A stretch of 64,000 bases of DNA from Novosphingobium rosa NBRC 15208 (GCF_001598555.1 NZ_BCZE01000040.1:17078-81077); one strand, 5' to 3'; shown: positions 47,479 through 57,919, counted from the first letter of the stretch. Translations and numbers: made by a program. Notes: a model not told the origin generated them from the letters alone.

Positions 47479-49119
47479 TCAGAACGGGTAGTAGCGCAGG
47501 CTCAGGAAGCCCATCTGCTGGTTGGCGCGCGGCGCGCCGCCCACGCCCTGGAACAGGTCGCGCTGGGTGTAGCTGTACTGGATGCCGACCTGGGCGCGGC
47601 CGAAGTTGCCGTTGTAGACCTTCTGCCAGAAACCGGCGCTCAGCTGGCGGATGCGGCGGGTGTTGCCCGCGCAGGTGCCGGCTTCGATGTAGCAGCCGCT
47701 GTTGTTGGCGGTGATCAGGCCGACGCCGTAGCCGCCGCCGTAATCATGCGCGAATTCCAGTTCCTCGCCAGCATAGCCGTAGATGTCGAGCATCTTGGTC
47801 GGGTGCAGGGTGATGCCGCCCAGCAGCATGGTTTCGTGAACGGGGCGGATGCGGCCGGTCGAGTCGAAGGTCACGTCGGGCAGCGAGGAGGTGCCGTAGC
47901 GGCCAATGCCCTTGCCGGTCATGCCCGAGAACTGGATGTCCACATAGTTGGGCACCAGCTGCAGGCCGATGCTGCCGCCGAAGCCGTAACCACCGGCGTT
48001 CTCGGTGCCGACATTGGCGAGGTGGGCGGTGTAGGTGCGCACCAGGCCGAAGCCTTCGATGTGCAGCTGATGGCCCGCGATGTTGTCCTCATAGGCGGCC
48101 TTGCCCACGAAATCGGGCATGTGGTTGAGCGAGAGCGAGTTCGCGCTGTCGAAGCCAGAGGCGGCACCGATGGTGTTGGTGACGTTGCTGGGCACGGCGC
48201 CGACGAAGGTGGTCTGCGGGTTTTCAGCCGAGACGGCCAGCCACAGCTTGTGGTCGAAGAAGTCGCCGGTCAGACGGATCTGGGGCTGACGCGCCCAGGC
48301 GAAGCCCGAAACGTACTGCGCGTCGATCACCGTCGGCGGGTTCTCGTTGCGGGGCGTGATGCCCTTGGTGTTCATCGTCACCAGCGACCAGTTCTGGCCG
48401 GCCAGCAGGTGGATGCCGTGATCAGGCTTTTCCCAGTCGACCTGGCCATACAGCACGCGGATGCGCGGGGTGAAGCTGTTGCTCTCGTTCGAGTTGGCGG
48501 TCTGCGCGGCGCCAAGGAAGTCGAACTCGCCATACATGGTGAGCGTCGTGTCCTTGTTGGCCTTGCCCTGCGCCAGGAAGCCGACGCGGCTCTGACGGGC
48601 CGAGAAGCGGCCTTCGGCGGTCGAGTAGGTGCGGGCGTTGGGGAAGGGCACCGAGAAGCTGGAGGACAGGTCGTTGCCCTGATAGTGCTGGCGGTAGATG
48701 CCGGCGAATTCCAGGAAGCCGACGGGCTTGATGGTGATGCCGCGATAGTCGGCGTGATCCTTGTGGTGCTCCTTCTCGATCGCGGTGTTGATCGAGGTGG
48801 CGACTTCGGTGTGGACCTGATCGGGGGTGACCGGCGGGGTCTGGGTCAGCTGGGTGTTGACCGCGGCGACCTGCTGCTGGGTCTGGGTGACCTGGGCCTG
48901 CTCGGCGACCTGCTCCTGATGCTGGCTGTTGACCGCATCGTGCAGGGCGGCGACTTCGGCCTTCAGAGCGGCGATTTCGCTGCGCAGTTCGGCGTTGCCG
49001 TCATGATGAACGGCGGCGCGATGCTTGACGGCGTGATGCTTGGCTGTGGCGGCGTGAGCGGTCGGCACAACCAAACCGCCGGCAGCAACCGCTGCCAACA
49101 ACAATACTTTCCTGCTCAT
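47479..49119 (-). CDS. Outer-membrane porin with N-terminal coiled coil, Pho-linked
   Basis: The 546-residue product has a signal peptide (LLLAAVAAGGLVVPTAHAAT), a His-rich stretch (KHHAVKHRAAVHH), a coiled coil (AELRSEIAALKAEVAALHDA near 43-65), then beta-barrel sequence beginning VGFLEFAGIYRQHY and ending LSLRYYPF with a terminal aromatic. No close family name is certain; the barrel may be a phosphate- or polyphosphate-responsive porin. A Pho-box-like site lies upstream and the phoU-pst operon follows it in the same orientation, which argues for a role in phosphate uptake (inference). A cysteine pair (SGCYIEAGTC) lies in a loop. Confidence 0.8.
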   Translation of the reverse strand: MSRKVLLLAAVAAGGLVVPTAHAATAKHHAVKHRAAVHHDGNAELRSEIAALKAEVAALHDAVNSQHQEQVAEQAQVTQTQQQVAAVNTQLTQTPPVTPDQVHTEVATSINTAIEKEHHKDHADYRGITIKPVGFLEFAGIYRQHYQGNDLSSSFSVPFPNARTYSTAEGRFSARQSRVGFLAQGKANKDTTLTMYGEFDFLGAAQTANSNESNSFTPRIRVLYGQVDWEKPDHGIHLLAGQNWSLVTMNTKGITPRNENPPTVIDAQYVSGFAWARQPQIRLTGDFFDHKLWLAVSAENPQTTFVGAVPSNVTNTIGAASGFDSANSLSLNHMPDFVGKAAYEDNIAGHQLHIEGFGLVRTYTAHLANVGTENAGGYGFGGSIGLQLVPNYVDIQFSGMTGKGIGRYGTSSLPDVTFDSTGRIRPVHETMLLGGITLHPTKMLDIYGYAGEELEFAHDYGGGYGVGLITANNSGCYIEAGTCAGNTRRIRQLSAGFWQKVYNGNFGRAQVGIQYSYTQRDLFQGVGGAPRANQQMGFLSLRYYPF

Positions 49120-49177
49120 GAAATGTCCCCTGATGAGGTCTTGTGATCTGAACGCAAGAGGGGATTAAAAATCTGCT

Positions 49178-49195
49178 ATGACAGTTTCGAGACAC
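49178..49195 (-). promoter_or_regulatory. Pho-box-like site before the porin gene
   Basis: On the minus strand GTGTCTC-GAAA-CTGTCAT shows two PhoB half-sites 11 bp apart (4 of 7 and 7 of 7 matches to CTGTCAT) with an A-rich spacer. It lies about 58 bp before the porin ATG, in the position usual for PhoB-activated promoters. Confidence 0.6.
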
Positions 49196-49261
49196 TGACA
49201 TAGTTTTTTGATAGCAATTTTATACGCTTTCAAATCAATATTTTGGTGCGGCAAAATAGCA

Positions 49262-49297
49262 ACAAGGGCGGAAGGTTTTTACGCCTTCCGCCCTTGT
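49262..49297 (-). terminator. Hairpin after phoU
   Basis: A 14-bp perfect stem (ACAAGGGCGGAAGG / CCTTCCGCCCTTGT) encloses an 8-base loop, 52 bp after the phoU stop. It lacks a clean T run on the minus strand (TGCTATTTTG follows), but its strength fits termination of the pst operon. Confidence 0.65.
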
Positions 49298-49348
49298 CTG
49301 TGTCATAATTCCCTCACCCCGAAACAGCGGATGCGAGGCTTTGGATTT

Positions 49349-50056
49349 TCAGACAATGCCCGAGGTCGAACGGGCGCCCATCGCAATGCCGGTCAGGCTG
49401 TAATAGGTGATCTCGGCGATGTTGGTGGCGTGGTCACCCACGCGCTCCAGATTCTTCGCCACGAAGAGCAGATGCGTGCCGTGCGCGATGCGATCGGCCT
49501 GATCGGCGCCGGGCTCGGTGATGTCCTGAAGGATGGCGCGTGACAGGGCGTTGTAGGCCTCGTCCACCACGCTATCACGTTCGATCACATCGCGGGCCAG
49601 CTCGGCGTCGCGCTCGATATAGGCGCGAATCGCATCCTCGACCATTACTGCAACCATGTCGGCAATCGTCGGGATATCGCCTTCGGACGGGGCCACGGGG
49701 GCCTCGGCCAGAGCGACGGTGCGCTTGGCGATGTTCTTGGCGTAATCGCCCACGCGCTCCAGATCGCCCACGATCTTGATGGTGGAGAACAGCTCGCGCA
49801 GGTCGTCCGCCTGGGGCGAGCGGCGCGAGATGGTGTTGATCGCATCCAGCTCGACCGCCGATTGCAGCGCATCGATCTGGCCATCGTCGGCGGCGATCTG
49901 CGCGGCGGCGGCGGTGTCGCGGCGCACCAGCGCCTCGACAGCATCGCTGATCTGGCGGGCGGCCAGATCGCCGCTGGTGCGGATCAGGTTGCGGATGCGC
50001 GAAATGTCGCTGTCGAAGGCGCGCAGCGTGTGCGGAGGCAGAATCTCTTCGCTCAT
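49349..50056 (-). CDS. phoU: Phosphate regulator PhoU
   Basis: PhoU links the Pst transporter to the PhoR sensor and keeps the Pho regulon off when phosphate is plentiful. The 235-residue protein is the usual two-repeat helical bundle: the first repeat has LDAINTISRRSPQADDLRELF and the metal-binding type IVGDLERVGDYAKNIAKR near 93, the second has KNLERVGDHATNIAEITYY near 200. It is the last gene of the pst operon, 12 bp after pstB, and has a long hairpin downstream. Confidence 0.96.
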   Translation of the reverse strand: MSEEILPPHTLRAFDSDISRIRNLIRTSGDLAARQISDAVEALVRRDTAAAAQIAADDGQIDALQSAVELDAINTISRRSPQADDLRELFSTIKIVGDLERVGDYAKNIAKRTVALAEAPVAPSEGDIPTIADMVAVMVEDAIRAYIERDAELARDVIERDSVVDEAYNALSRAILQDITEPGADQADRIAHGTHLLFVAKNLERVGDHATNIAEITYYSLTGIAMGARSTSGIV

Positions 50057-50068
50057 GATGCTGGTTCC

Positions 50069-50877
<809 letters not shown>

Positions 50878-50881
<4 letters not shown>

Positions 50882-51735
50882 TTGAAACTCCTTGGCCGCA
50901 GGAACAGGCGGACCGCAATGCTGAGGGCAAGAACGAAGGCGGTGACGACGAAGGCGCCGGCCCAGGCAAGGGCGTGCCAGCTGTCATAGGGGCTCATCGC
51001 GTACTGGAAGATCACGACCGGCACGTTGGCCATCGGGGCCGAGAGGTCGGTGCTCCAATACTGGTTGTTGAGGGCGGTGAAGAGCAGCGGAGCCGTCTCG
51101 CCGCTGATGCGGGCCACGCCCAGCAGCACGCCGGTGGCGATGCCGGTCGACGCGCTGCGATAGATCACGTAACCCACCACCTTCCACTGGGGCAGGCCAA
51201 GGGCGAGCCCGGCCTCGCGCAGCTGGTTGGGGATCAGGCGCAGCGCTTCGTCGGTGGTGCGCACCACGACCGGCAGCAGGATCATGCCCAGCGCCAGACC
51301 GCCCGCATAGCCCGAGAAGTGGCCGGTCGTCGTCACAACCAGCTCATAGATGAACAGGCCGACCACGATCGAGGGCGCCGACAGCAGGATGTCATTGATG
51401 AAGCGGATGGTCTCGGCCAGCACCGAGGTCTTGCCGAATTCGGAAAGATAGGTGCCCGCCAGAATGCCGATCGGCGTGCCGACCACGATGGCCAGCAGGA
51501 TCATCACCGCGCTGCCGTAAAAGGCGTTGAGCAGACCGCCCTCCTCACCTGGAGGCGGCGTCATCTGCGTGAAGAGCGCGGGGCTGAGGGCGGACGCGCC
51601 TTGAGTCACGGTCGTCCACAGGATCCACACCAGCCACAGCAGGCCGAACAGCGTGGCGCCGGTGGCTAGCACCAGCGCGATGGCATTGGTGATCTGGCGG
51701 CGGCGAACGATGGGGTTCATGGGTTGACGGCTCAT
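50878..51735 (-). CDS. pstA: Phosphate ABC transporter permease PstA
   Basis: PstA is one of the two inner-membrane permease subunits of the Pst system. The 285-residue protein has about six hydrophobic spans; family marks are VVVGTPIGILAGTYLSEF near 93, NDILLSAPSIVVGLFIYELV near 121 and TTDEALRLIPNQLREAGLALG in the EAA loop near 170. It overlaps pstC and pstB by four bases each, so the three are translated together. Confidence 0.96.
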
Positions 51736-52718
51736 CGACCCTTCCTTTCGATGCGGAGCAACATGAACTTGGCGATCGCCAGCACGATGAAGGTCACGAC
51801 GAAGAGCAGGAAGCCAAGCGCGATCAGCGCGGAGTGGTAGATCGGCGAATCGGCTTCGGTGAATTCATTGGCGATGGCCGCGGCAATCGAGTTGCCGGGC
51901 ATCAGCAGCGAGAGCGAGAAATCATGGGCGTTGCCCAGCACGAAGGTGACAGCCATCGTCTCGCCCAGCGCGCGCCCCAGGCCCAGGAAGATGGCGCCCA
52001 TCACGGCCGAGCGGGTGTGAGGCAGGGTCACCTTGCAGACCACCTCCCAAGGGGTGGCGCCCAAGGCGAAGGCCGATTCGCGCAGCGCGGGCGGGATCGC
52101 CTGGAACACGTCGCGCATCACCGAGGAGATGAAGGGGATCGTCATGATGCCCAGGATGATCCCGGCGGTCAGCATGCCGATGCCGATCGGCGGGCCATCG
52201 AACAGCACGCCGATGACGGGCAGGGTGGCCCAGTGCTCGGTCACCCAGGGCTCGACATGCTCGCTCATGAAGGGGGCGAAGACGAACAGGCCCCACATGC
52301 CGTAGATGATGCTGGGCACGGCGGCCAGCAGCTCGATGGCCATGCCGATGGGGCCGCGCATCCAGCGGGGCGCCACTTCGGCCAGGAAGGTGGCGATGCC
52401 GAAGCTGATCGGCACGGCCACGATCATGGCGATCACCGAGGAGACGATGGTGCCATAGATCGGCACCAGAGCGCCGAACTGATGGCCGACAGCGTCCCAG
52501 TCCTTGCTGGTGATGAAGCTCCAGCCGAAGGTCTGGAAGGCCTCTCGGCCGCCCCAGGCCATCGATCCGGCAGCCCCCAGCAGGAGGATGAGGACCAGCC
52601 ATGCCGCGCCGCCCGTCAGCAGTCGGAAAAGCCTGTCGCCGGTGGCGGCGGCGGGTTGTCCGGTGCGCTCCGGCGTGGCCGGAGCGCCCTGTTCGGACGT
52701 GATTGTGGCGGATGACAT
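51732..52718 (-). CDS. pstC: Phosphate ABC transporter permease PstC
   Basis: PstC is the second permease subunit of the phosphate importer. The 328-residue protein has an N-terminal cytosolic tail and six spans; family marks are FGALVPIYGTIVSSVIAMIVAV near 87, ELLAAVPSIIYGMWGLFVFAP near 138 and SVMRDVFQAIPPALRESAFALG (the EAA loop) near 210, then GRALGETMAVTFVLGN. It lies 22 bp after pstS and overlaps pstA. Confidence 0.96.
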   Translation of the reverse strand: MSSATITSEQGAPATPERTGQPAAATGDRLFRLLTGGAAWLVLILLLGAAGSMAWGGREAFQTFGWSFITSKDWDAVGHQFGALVPIYGTIVSSVIAMIVAVPISFGIATFLAEVAPRWMRGPIGMAIELLAAVPSIIYGMWGLFVFAPFMSEHVEPWVTEHWATLPVIGVLFDGPPIGIGMLTAGIILGIMTIPFISSVMRDVFQAIPPALRESAFALGATPWEVVCKVTLPHTRSAVMGAIFLGLGRALGETMAVTFVLGNAHDFSLSLLMPGNSIAAAIANEFTEADSPIYHSALIALGFLLFVVTFIVLAIAKFMLLRIERKGR

Positions 52719-52740
52719 CGCTGGTCCTTTTGTCCGGCTC

Positions 52741-53751
52741 TTACTTGATGTTGGCGGCCATGTAGGTCTCGATCTGCTTCACCAGCGCGCTGGGCAGCGG
52801 AACGTACTGCAGGTTGATCGCCTGCTGACCGCCATGCTCAAGCGCCCACTTGAAGAACTTGATCGCCGAGGCCGACTGGGCGGGGTTCTTGGGGTGCTTG
52901 TACATCAGCGCGAAGGTGGTCGCGGTGATGGGGTAGGAGGTGGCGCCCGGGGCGTTGGTCATGACAAGGTAGAAGTCCTTGGCATGGGCCCAGTCGGCGT
53001 GGCTGGCAGCGGCCTGGAAGCTGGCGCCGTTGGGCGAGATGAACTTGCCGGCGGCGTTCTGCACCTGCGTGTAGACCATCTTGTTCTGCACGACATAGGC
53101 ATACTCGACGTAACCGATCGAGTTGTTGACCTGGTTCACGTAGGCGGCGACGCCTTCGTTACCCTTGCCACCGATGCCGGCGGGCCACGAAACGGCGGTG
53201 CCGTCCTTGCCCTTCCACTGCGGGCTGACCTGGCTCAGGTAGTGCGTGAAGTTGAAGGTGGTGCCCGAACCGTCCGAACGGTGCACGACGGTGATCGCGG
53301 CGTTGGGCAGGTTCACGCCGGGGTTCAGCGCCTTGATCTTGGGGTCGTTCCAGCTCTTGATCTGGCCGCCATAGATGTCACCGAGCACCGAGCCCGAGAA
53401 ACGCAGCTGGCCGGGGCGGATGCCCGCCAAGTGAACCACGGGCACCACGCCGCCGATGACGACGGGGAACTGGGCCAGACCGGCAGCGTCCAGCTCGCTG
53501 GCTTCCAGCGGCTTGTCGGTGGCGCCGAAAGTCACGGTGCCGGCCTTGATCTGGGCGATGCCGCCGCCCGAACCGATCGACTGATAGTTGATCTTCTCGC
53601 CGCCGTGGCTCGAATAGTCGGCCGACCACTTCGACAGGATCGGGTAAACGAAGGTGGAACCGGCACCGGTGATGTCAGCCAGGGCGGCGCCGCCCGTAGC
53701 CAGAGCGGCAACCGTGGCGACAACGGTCAGCGACTTGGAAAACTTGCTCAT
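52741..53751 (-). CDS. pstS: Periplasmic phosphate-binding protein PstS
   Basis: PstS captures phosphate in the periplasm for the PstCAB importer. From the ATG at 53751 it has 336 residues: a signal peptide (SLTVVATVAALATGGAALA), then the family opening DITGAGSTFVYPILSKWS, VVIGGVVPVVHLAG, and RSDGSGTTFNFTHYLS with the phosphate-contacting Ser and Thr. A second ATG four codons upstream (53763) is possible. A near-perfect Pho box lies 83 bp before the start, making it the head gene of the pst-phoU operon. Confidence 0.96.
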   Translation of the reverse strand: MSKFSKSLTVVATVAALATGGAALADITGAGSTFVYPILSKWSADYSSHGGEKINYQSIGSGGGIAQIKAGTVTFGATDKPLEASELDAAGLAQFPVVIGGVVPVVHLAGIRPGQLRFSGSVLGDIYGGQIKSWNDPKIKALNPGVNLPNAAITVVHRSDGSGTTFNFTHYLSQVSPQWKGKDGTAVSWPAGIGGKGNEGVAAYVNQVNNSIGYVEYAYVVQNKMVYTQVQNAAGKFISPNGASFQAAASHADWAHAKDFYLVMTNAPGATSYPITATTFALMYKHPKNPAQSASAIKFFKWALEHGGQQAINLQYVPLPSALVKQIETYMAANIK

Positions 53752-53833
53752 CGAAACCCCCATTGGGTGAAAGGCGAAAACGCCTGATCGGACGACACGA
53801 TTCCGTCCTCATCGCTCGCCCTAGATTTCCTTC

Positions 53834-53851
53834 GTGACAGATTGGTGACAG
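53834..53851 (-). promoter_or_regulatory. Pho box of the pst operon
   Basis: On the minus strand CTGTCAC-CAAT-CTGTCAC gives two PhoB half-sites 11 bp apart, each matching CTGTCAT at 6 of 7 bases. It sits 83 bp before the pstS ATG. A third half-site makes GTGACAGCTGTCAC palindromic at 53845-53858, pointing toward divergent ppk2, which may be co-regulated. Confidence 0.85.
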
Positions 53852-53936
53852 CTGTCACGATCGAGCAAAGATGCATTTAAATTGGCGGAATTCCGCTGTC
53901 ATGGATCGGACACAAGGGGGCGATAGGCTTCCCGGC

Positions 53937-54875
53937 ATGAACGACTTTGTGACAGACATCGCCCGCATCAAGGCAGAACTCGCCGACAGCTTCGATGAAG
54001 AGCTGGAGATGGAGTTGGAGGAACGCCGCCTCGACGCCCTGATGGAACAGATGCCCGGCGATCAGGATGGGGAACTGCTCGAAAGAGACCCCGCCGGCAC
54101 GGCGCTCGACCGCCGCGTCTACTTCAAGGAGCTGTTCCGCCTGCAGCACGAACTCGTGCGCCTGCAGGACTGGGTGCAGAGCCAGGGTCTGAAGGTGGTG
54201 GTGGTGTTCGAGGGCCGCGATTCGGCGGGCAAGGGCGGCGCGATCAAGCGCATCACCCAGCGCCTCAACCCGCGCGTCTGCCGCGTCGCCGCTTTGCCCG
54301 CCCCCAACGATCGCGAAAAGACCCAGTGGTACTTCCAGCGCTATGCCGCGCATCTTCCGGCGGCTGGCGAGATCGTCCTCTTCGACCGCAGCTGGTACAA
54401 TCGCGCGGGCGTGGAGCGCGTGATGGGCTTCTGCTCGAAGGACGATGTGGAAGAGTTTTTCCGCTCCGTGCCGGAATTCGAGCGGATGCTGATCCGCTCG
54501 GGCATCATCCTGATCAAATACTGGTTCTCCATCACCGACGAAGAGCAGCAGTTCCGCTTCAACATGCGCATCGAGGACCCCCTCAAGCAGTGGAAGCTCT
54601 CCCCCATGGACGTGGAATCGCGCCGCCGCTGGGAAGACTATACCGCCGCCAAGGAAGAGATGCTGGAGCGCACCCATATCCCCGAAGCCCCGTGGTGGGT
54701 GGTGGAGGCCGTGGACAAGAAGAAGGCGCGCCTGAACTGCATCGCTCACCTGCTGGAGCAGATTCCCTACGGCGACGTGGAACGCGCCCCGGTGGTGCTG
54801 CCTCCGCGCGTGCGCCATGAGGATTACGAGCGCCATCCGGTGCCGCGTGAGATGTATGTGCCTGAGAAGTATTGA
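53937..54875 (+). CDS. ppk2: Polyphosphate kinase 2 family protein
   Basis: PPK2 enzymes transfer phosphate between polyphosphate and nucleoside diphosphates or monophosphates in the cytosol. The 312-residue protein has an N-terminal acidic tail (about 1-55), then the family core: VVVVFEGRDSAGKGGAIKRI with the Walker A-like site near 93, LNPRVCRVAALPAPNDREKTQWYFQRY, and FDRSWYNRAGVERVMGFC near 155 with the catalytic lid arginine region. Which nucleotide class it uses is not resolved. Divergent from pst and sharing the Pho-box region, it fits a phosphate-storage role. Its start at 53937 (MNDFVTDIARIKAELAD) was chosen over a longer frame that runs into the promoter. Confidence 0.93.
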   Translation: MNDFVTDIARIKAELADSFDEELEMELEERRLDALMEQMPGDQDGELLERDPAGTALDRRVYFKELFRLQHELVRLQDWVQSQGLKVVVVFEGRDSAGKGGAIKRITQRLNPRVCRVAALPAPNDREKTQWYFQRYAAHLPAAGEIVLFDRSWYNRAGVERVMGFCSKDDVEEFFRSVPEFERMLIRSGIILIKYWFSITDEEQQFRFNMRIEDPLKQWKLSPMDVESRRRWEDYTAAKEEMLERTHIPEAPWWVVEAVDKKKARLNCIAHLLEQIPYGDVERAPVVLPPRVRHEDYERHPVPREMYVPEKY

Positions 54876-54903
54876 AGGTTTAAGGTAGATTAGGAAGGGA
54901 AGA

Positions 54904-55126
54904 TGCGAGGGGGTTACCCCCTCGCGCTCCCGGAACGTCTTCCGGCGAGAGGGCAGGGGTGCCCGATTCTTGCGCCTAACCTCTCCACCTGCGTGACCTA
55001 AGGCGCCGCAGGCAGTTTCACGTATGATGGATATTTCATGCCTGCGGCGCAGCGACGTTGCCCTGCAGCTGAACCCGAGGCGCAACGCCGACAAGTAAAG
55101 GGAGCGCGAGGGCGATGGCCCTCGCA
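54904..55126 (+). repeat. Nested inverted-repeat element, copy J
   Basis: Ends TGCGAGGGGGTTACCCCCTC... and GGGAGCGCGAGGGCGATGGC...; inside are AACGTCTTCCGGCG, CTCTCCACCTGCGTG, GGCGCCGCAGGCAG, ATGCCTGCGGCGCAGCGACG and GCCGACAAGTAAAGGG. It fills the gap between convergent ppk2 (29 bp) and the CorA-like gene (15 bp). Confidence 0.87.
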
Positions 55127-55140
55127 TCTTTCCTTCAAAC

Positions 55141-56139
55141 TTACTTCCTTCTGACCAGCCCCATAATCCGCAACAACCACCAGGTCAGCGCGCCAGCCAG
55201 AAGCGCGACCAGCGTGGCCATAAAGGTCCCCGACGCTCCCTGGGCGAAAGGCAGCCCCCCGGTGTTCATGCCGAAAAAGCCGGTCACCAATGTCGCGGGC
55301 ATCATCAGCGCCGTCAGCACCGAGAGCAGATAGACGTTCTCATTGGTGCGCTGCGCCGCCTGCAGATCCAGTTCGTCGCGCAGCTGGCGCAGATGGTGCT
55401 GCGCGGCGACGATATCGGTGTCCATATCCACAAGACGCGGCAGCAGGTTGCGCGCCATCAGGCAGACGCTTTCGGGCAGGCGCGGCTCGCGTTCCATGCG
55501 CTGCATGGTGGCGCGCAGGCCCACGGTCATGCGGTGGAGCTGGGCGGAGAGGCGGCGGGCCCCCATCAGCTCGCGCGAGTCGGGCATATGGTCATGCTCC
55601 ATCAGCTCGGTCTCGGCTTCGAGGAGCTGTGTGCCGAGATCGGCGACAAGCCCGGCCAGTCCGTCGATATGGGTGTCGAGCAATAAGGAGAGCGCCTGGG
55701 TGGCATCCTGAATGTCCGGGCCCTGCTCCAGCTGGGCCCGGACCAGATCGGCGCCACGCAGCGGGCGGATGCGCCCGGTGATCAGCAGCCCCGGCCGCAT
55801 CATCACATGCAGCGCGCCAACGCGGTTGGTGGTGTTCAGCTCGAAATCACGCTCGAAATCATGGATGGTGAAGGCCAGCGCATCGCCGACCATCTCGAAG
55901 CGCGGCGCGCCCTCGCGGCCATGCATCACCGCCAGCAGCCTTGGCGGCGCTCCGGACTGGGTATCGAGCCAGCGCAGGCTGCGCTGGTCCGCCATGTTGA
56001 GATGCAGCCAGCGGAAGGGCAGGTCGGCGGGCGGCTCGCGATGATCCAACTGGTAGACGCCCTGATCGGCCTGACTGTAGCACCAGATCGCCGCGGGGTG
56101 CTGCACGCTTTCGCGCAGGGCTTCGCTTTCATCCATCAT
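55141..56139 (-). CDS. CorA/ZntB-family divalent cation transporter
   Basis: This 332-residue inner-membrane channel or transporter has a long soluble N-terminal domain (about 1-265), then two C-terminal spans (VYLLSVLTALMMPATLVTGF and TFMATLVALLAGALTWWLLRI). Between them is FFGMNTGGLPFAQG, the GMN-type signature; the loop resembles ZntB more than Mg-type CorA. Charged helices precede it (LVRAQLEQGPDIQDATQAL, LRQLRDELDLQAAQR). Zinc or magnesium transport cannot be told apart by eye. It converges with ppk2 over repeat copy J. A second ATG directly follows the first. Confidence 0.87.
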   Translation of the reverse strand: MMDESEALRESVQHPAAIWCYSQADQGVYQLDHREPPADLPFRWLHLNMADQRSLRWLDTQSGAPPRLLAVMHGREGAPRFEMVGDALAFTIHDFERDFELNTTNRVGALHVMMRPGLLITGRIRPLRGADLVRAQLEQGPDIQDATQALSLLLDTHIDGLAGLVADLGTQLLEAETELMEHDHMPDSRELMGARRLSAQLHRMTVGLRATMQRMEREPRLPESVCLMARNLLPRLVDMDTDIVAAQHHLRQLRDELDLQAAQRTNENVYLLSVLTALMMPATLVTGFFGMNTGGLPFAQGASGTFMATLVALLAGALTWWLLRIMGLVRRK

Positions 56140-56172
56140 GGGCGGTCCGTTGGTCGCGAGTGCATAGAAAGA

Positions 56173-56206
56173 GGGCGGCTGGCCCGAGTGATCGGATCAG
56201 CCGCCC
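56173..56206 (-). terminator. Terminator of the pit gene
   Basis: GGGCGGCTG and CAGCCGCCC form a perfect 9-bp stem. On the minus strand it is followed by TCTTTCT, 67 bp after the pit stop and before the CorA-like gene. Confidence 0.65.
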
Positions 56207-56272
56207 CAAATATCGATCTTATCGTGCTTTTCCAAGAGGCCGGATGGCTCATCCGGCCGCCTGGGGCGCTGT

Positions 56273-57880
56273 TTAGAAAACCGCCGACAGGATCACATAG
56301 AGCACGCCCGCGATCACGATCGAGCAGGGCAGGGTCAGGATCCAGGCCAGCGCCATGTTGCGCAGCGTGCTGGCCTGCAGGCCCGAACCGTTGGCGGCCA
56401 TGGTGCCCGCCACGCCCGAGGAGAGGACGTGCGTGGTGGAGACCGGCAGGCCGAAGGCGTCGGCCATGCCGATGGTGGCCATGGCGGTGATTTCGGCGGC
56501 TGCGCCCTGAGCATAGGTCAGGTGGGTCTTGCCGATCTTCTCACCAACGGTGACGACGATGCGCTTCCAGCCCACCATCGTGCCCAGGCCCAGGGCCAGA
56601 GCGACGGCGACCTTCACCCAGGTGGGGATGAAGCGGGTGCCCTTGTCGAGCGAGCCCTTATAGTCGGTGAGGGCCTTGGTTTCGGCTTCGGAGAAGCCGA
56701 TGCTCTTGTCGGCGGCGATCAGCTTGAGGCCTTCCGAGGCGAGGTACATGTCGTTGCGCATGTTGCGGGTCGCGGAAGCGGGCACGCGGGCCAGCGAGCC
56801 ATAGCCCTTCACCTGGCTGTCGATGTCGTTCACCAGACCGCCCAGCGAGGCGAGCGTGGCGGGGGTCTTTTCCTTGGTGGCGATATAGGCCTCGATCGCC
56901 TTTTCATTGTCGCCAGTGGGCTTGGCATTGCCGGCATGGGCGGCCAGAGCGGCGGCGGCGGCGGCAGAACCGGTATGGAACTGCGCCTCATAGGCCGAGG
57001 GCACGGCGCGGTTGAGGGCATAGGCGGTGGGCACGGTGCCGATCAGGATCAGCATGATCAGGCCCATGCCCTTCTGACCGTCGTTCGAACCGTGGAAGAA
57101 GCTGACGCCGGTGCAGGTGCCGATCAGCAGGATACGGATCCACAGCGGCGGTGGGTTGCCGTTCTGGGGTTCGCGATAGAGGGCGGGCACGCGGACCAGG
57201 GCACGGGCCAGGAAGAACAGCGCGCCGGCCATGATGAAGCCGAGGATGGGCGAGAAGAGCAGGGCGCGGCCGATGTTGGCGGCCTGCGTCCAGTCCACGC
57301 CCGAGGTGCCGCTGCGGCCATGCAGCAGGGCATTGGCGACGCCCACGCCGATCACCGAACCGATCAGCGTGTGCGAGCTGGAGTTGGGAATGCCGAAGAA
57401 CCATGTCGCCAGATTCCACAGGATCGCCGCGATCAGCAGGGCGAAGACCATGGCGAAGCCCTGACCCGCGCCGACCTGCAGGATCAGCTCGACCGGCAGC
57501 AGCGAGATGATGCCGAAGGCCACCGCGCCGGTGGAGACCAGCACGCCAAGGAAATTGAAGAAGCCGGACCAGACGACCGCGACATTGGCGGGCATCGAGT
57601 TGGTGTAGATCACCGTGGCGACGGCATTGGCGGTGTCATGGAAGCCGTTCACGAATTCGAAGCCCAGCGCGATCAGCAGGGCCAGGAACAGCAGGGCATA
57701 GGGCAGAAAGGCGGTGGCGTGGACGCCGGCGGCGCTGGCATCGCTGTAGACGCTGGAGGCGACATAGCCGATGCCGACCAGAACGGCGGCCAGAAAGCCC
57801 AGCTTCCCGGCGGTGCCGAGCCCCTTGTCGAGGTCGGCCCGGCCGGCAGGCGCGGTTGGAGTGGCAAGGGTGGCATTCAT
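56273..57880 (-). CDS. pit: Low-affinity inorganic phosphate transporter Pit
   Basis: Pit is a proton-coupled phosphate transporter of the inner membrane. The 535-residue protein has about ten spans split by a large soluble loop (about 290-420). Family marks are FEFVNGFHDTANAVATVIYTNSM near 75 and, in the second repeat, AEITAMATIGMADAFGLPVSTTHVLSSGVAGTMAA near 465; WFFGIPNSSSHTLIGSVIG near 165 is also typical. A Pho-box-like site and a perfect CtrA-type box lie upstream, which is unusual for a gene considered constitutive in E. coli. A terminator follows. Confidence 0.94.
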   Translation of the reverse strand: MNATLATPTAPAGRADLDKGLGTAGKLGFLAAVLVGIGYVASSVYSDASAAGVHATAFLPYALLFLALLIALGFEFVNGFHDTANAVATVIYTNSMPANVAVVWSGFFNFLGVLVSTGAVAFGIISLLPVELILQVGAGQGFAMVFALLIAAILWNLATWFFGIPNSSSHTLIGSVIGVGVANALLHGRSGTSGVDWTQAANIGRALLFSPILGFIMAGALFFLARALVRVPALYREPQNGNPPPLWIRILLIGTCTGVSFFHGSNDGQKGMGLIMLILIGTVPTAYALNRAVPSAYEAQFHTGSAAAAAALAAHAGNAKPTGDNEKAIEAYIATKEKTPATLASLGGLVNDIDSQVKGYGSLARVPASATRNMRNDMYLASEGLKLIAADKSIGFSEAETKALTDYKGSLDKGTRFIPTWVKVAVALALGLGTMVGWKRIVVTVGEKIGKTHLTYAQGAAAEITAMATIGMADAFGLPVSTTHVLSSGVAGTMAANGSGLQASTLRNMALAWILTLPCSIVIAGVLYVILSAVF

Positions 57881-57919
57881 CGGGAGTTCTCCTTCGGGCC
57901 GAAAGGATAGTCCCCCGAT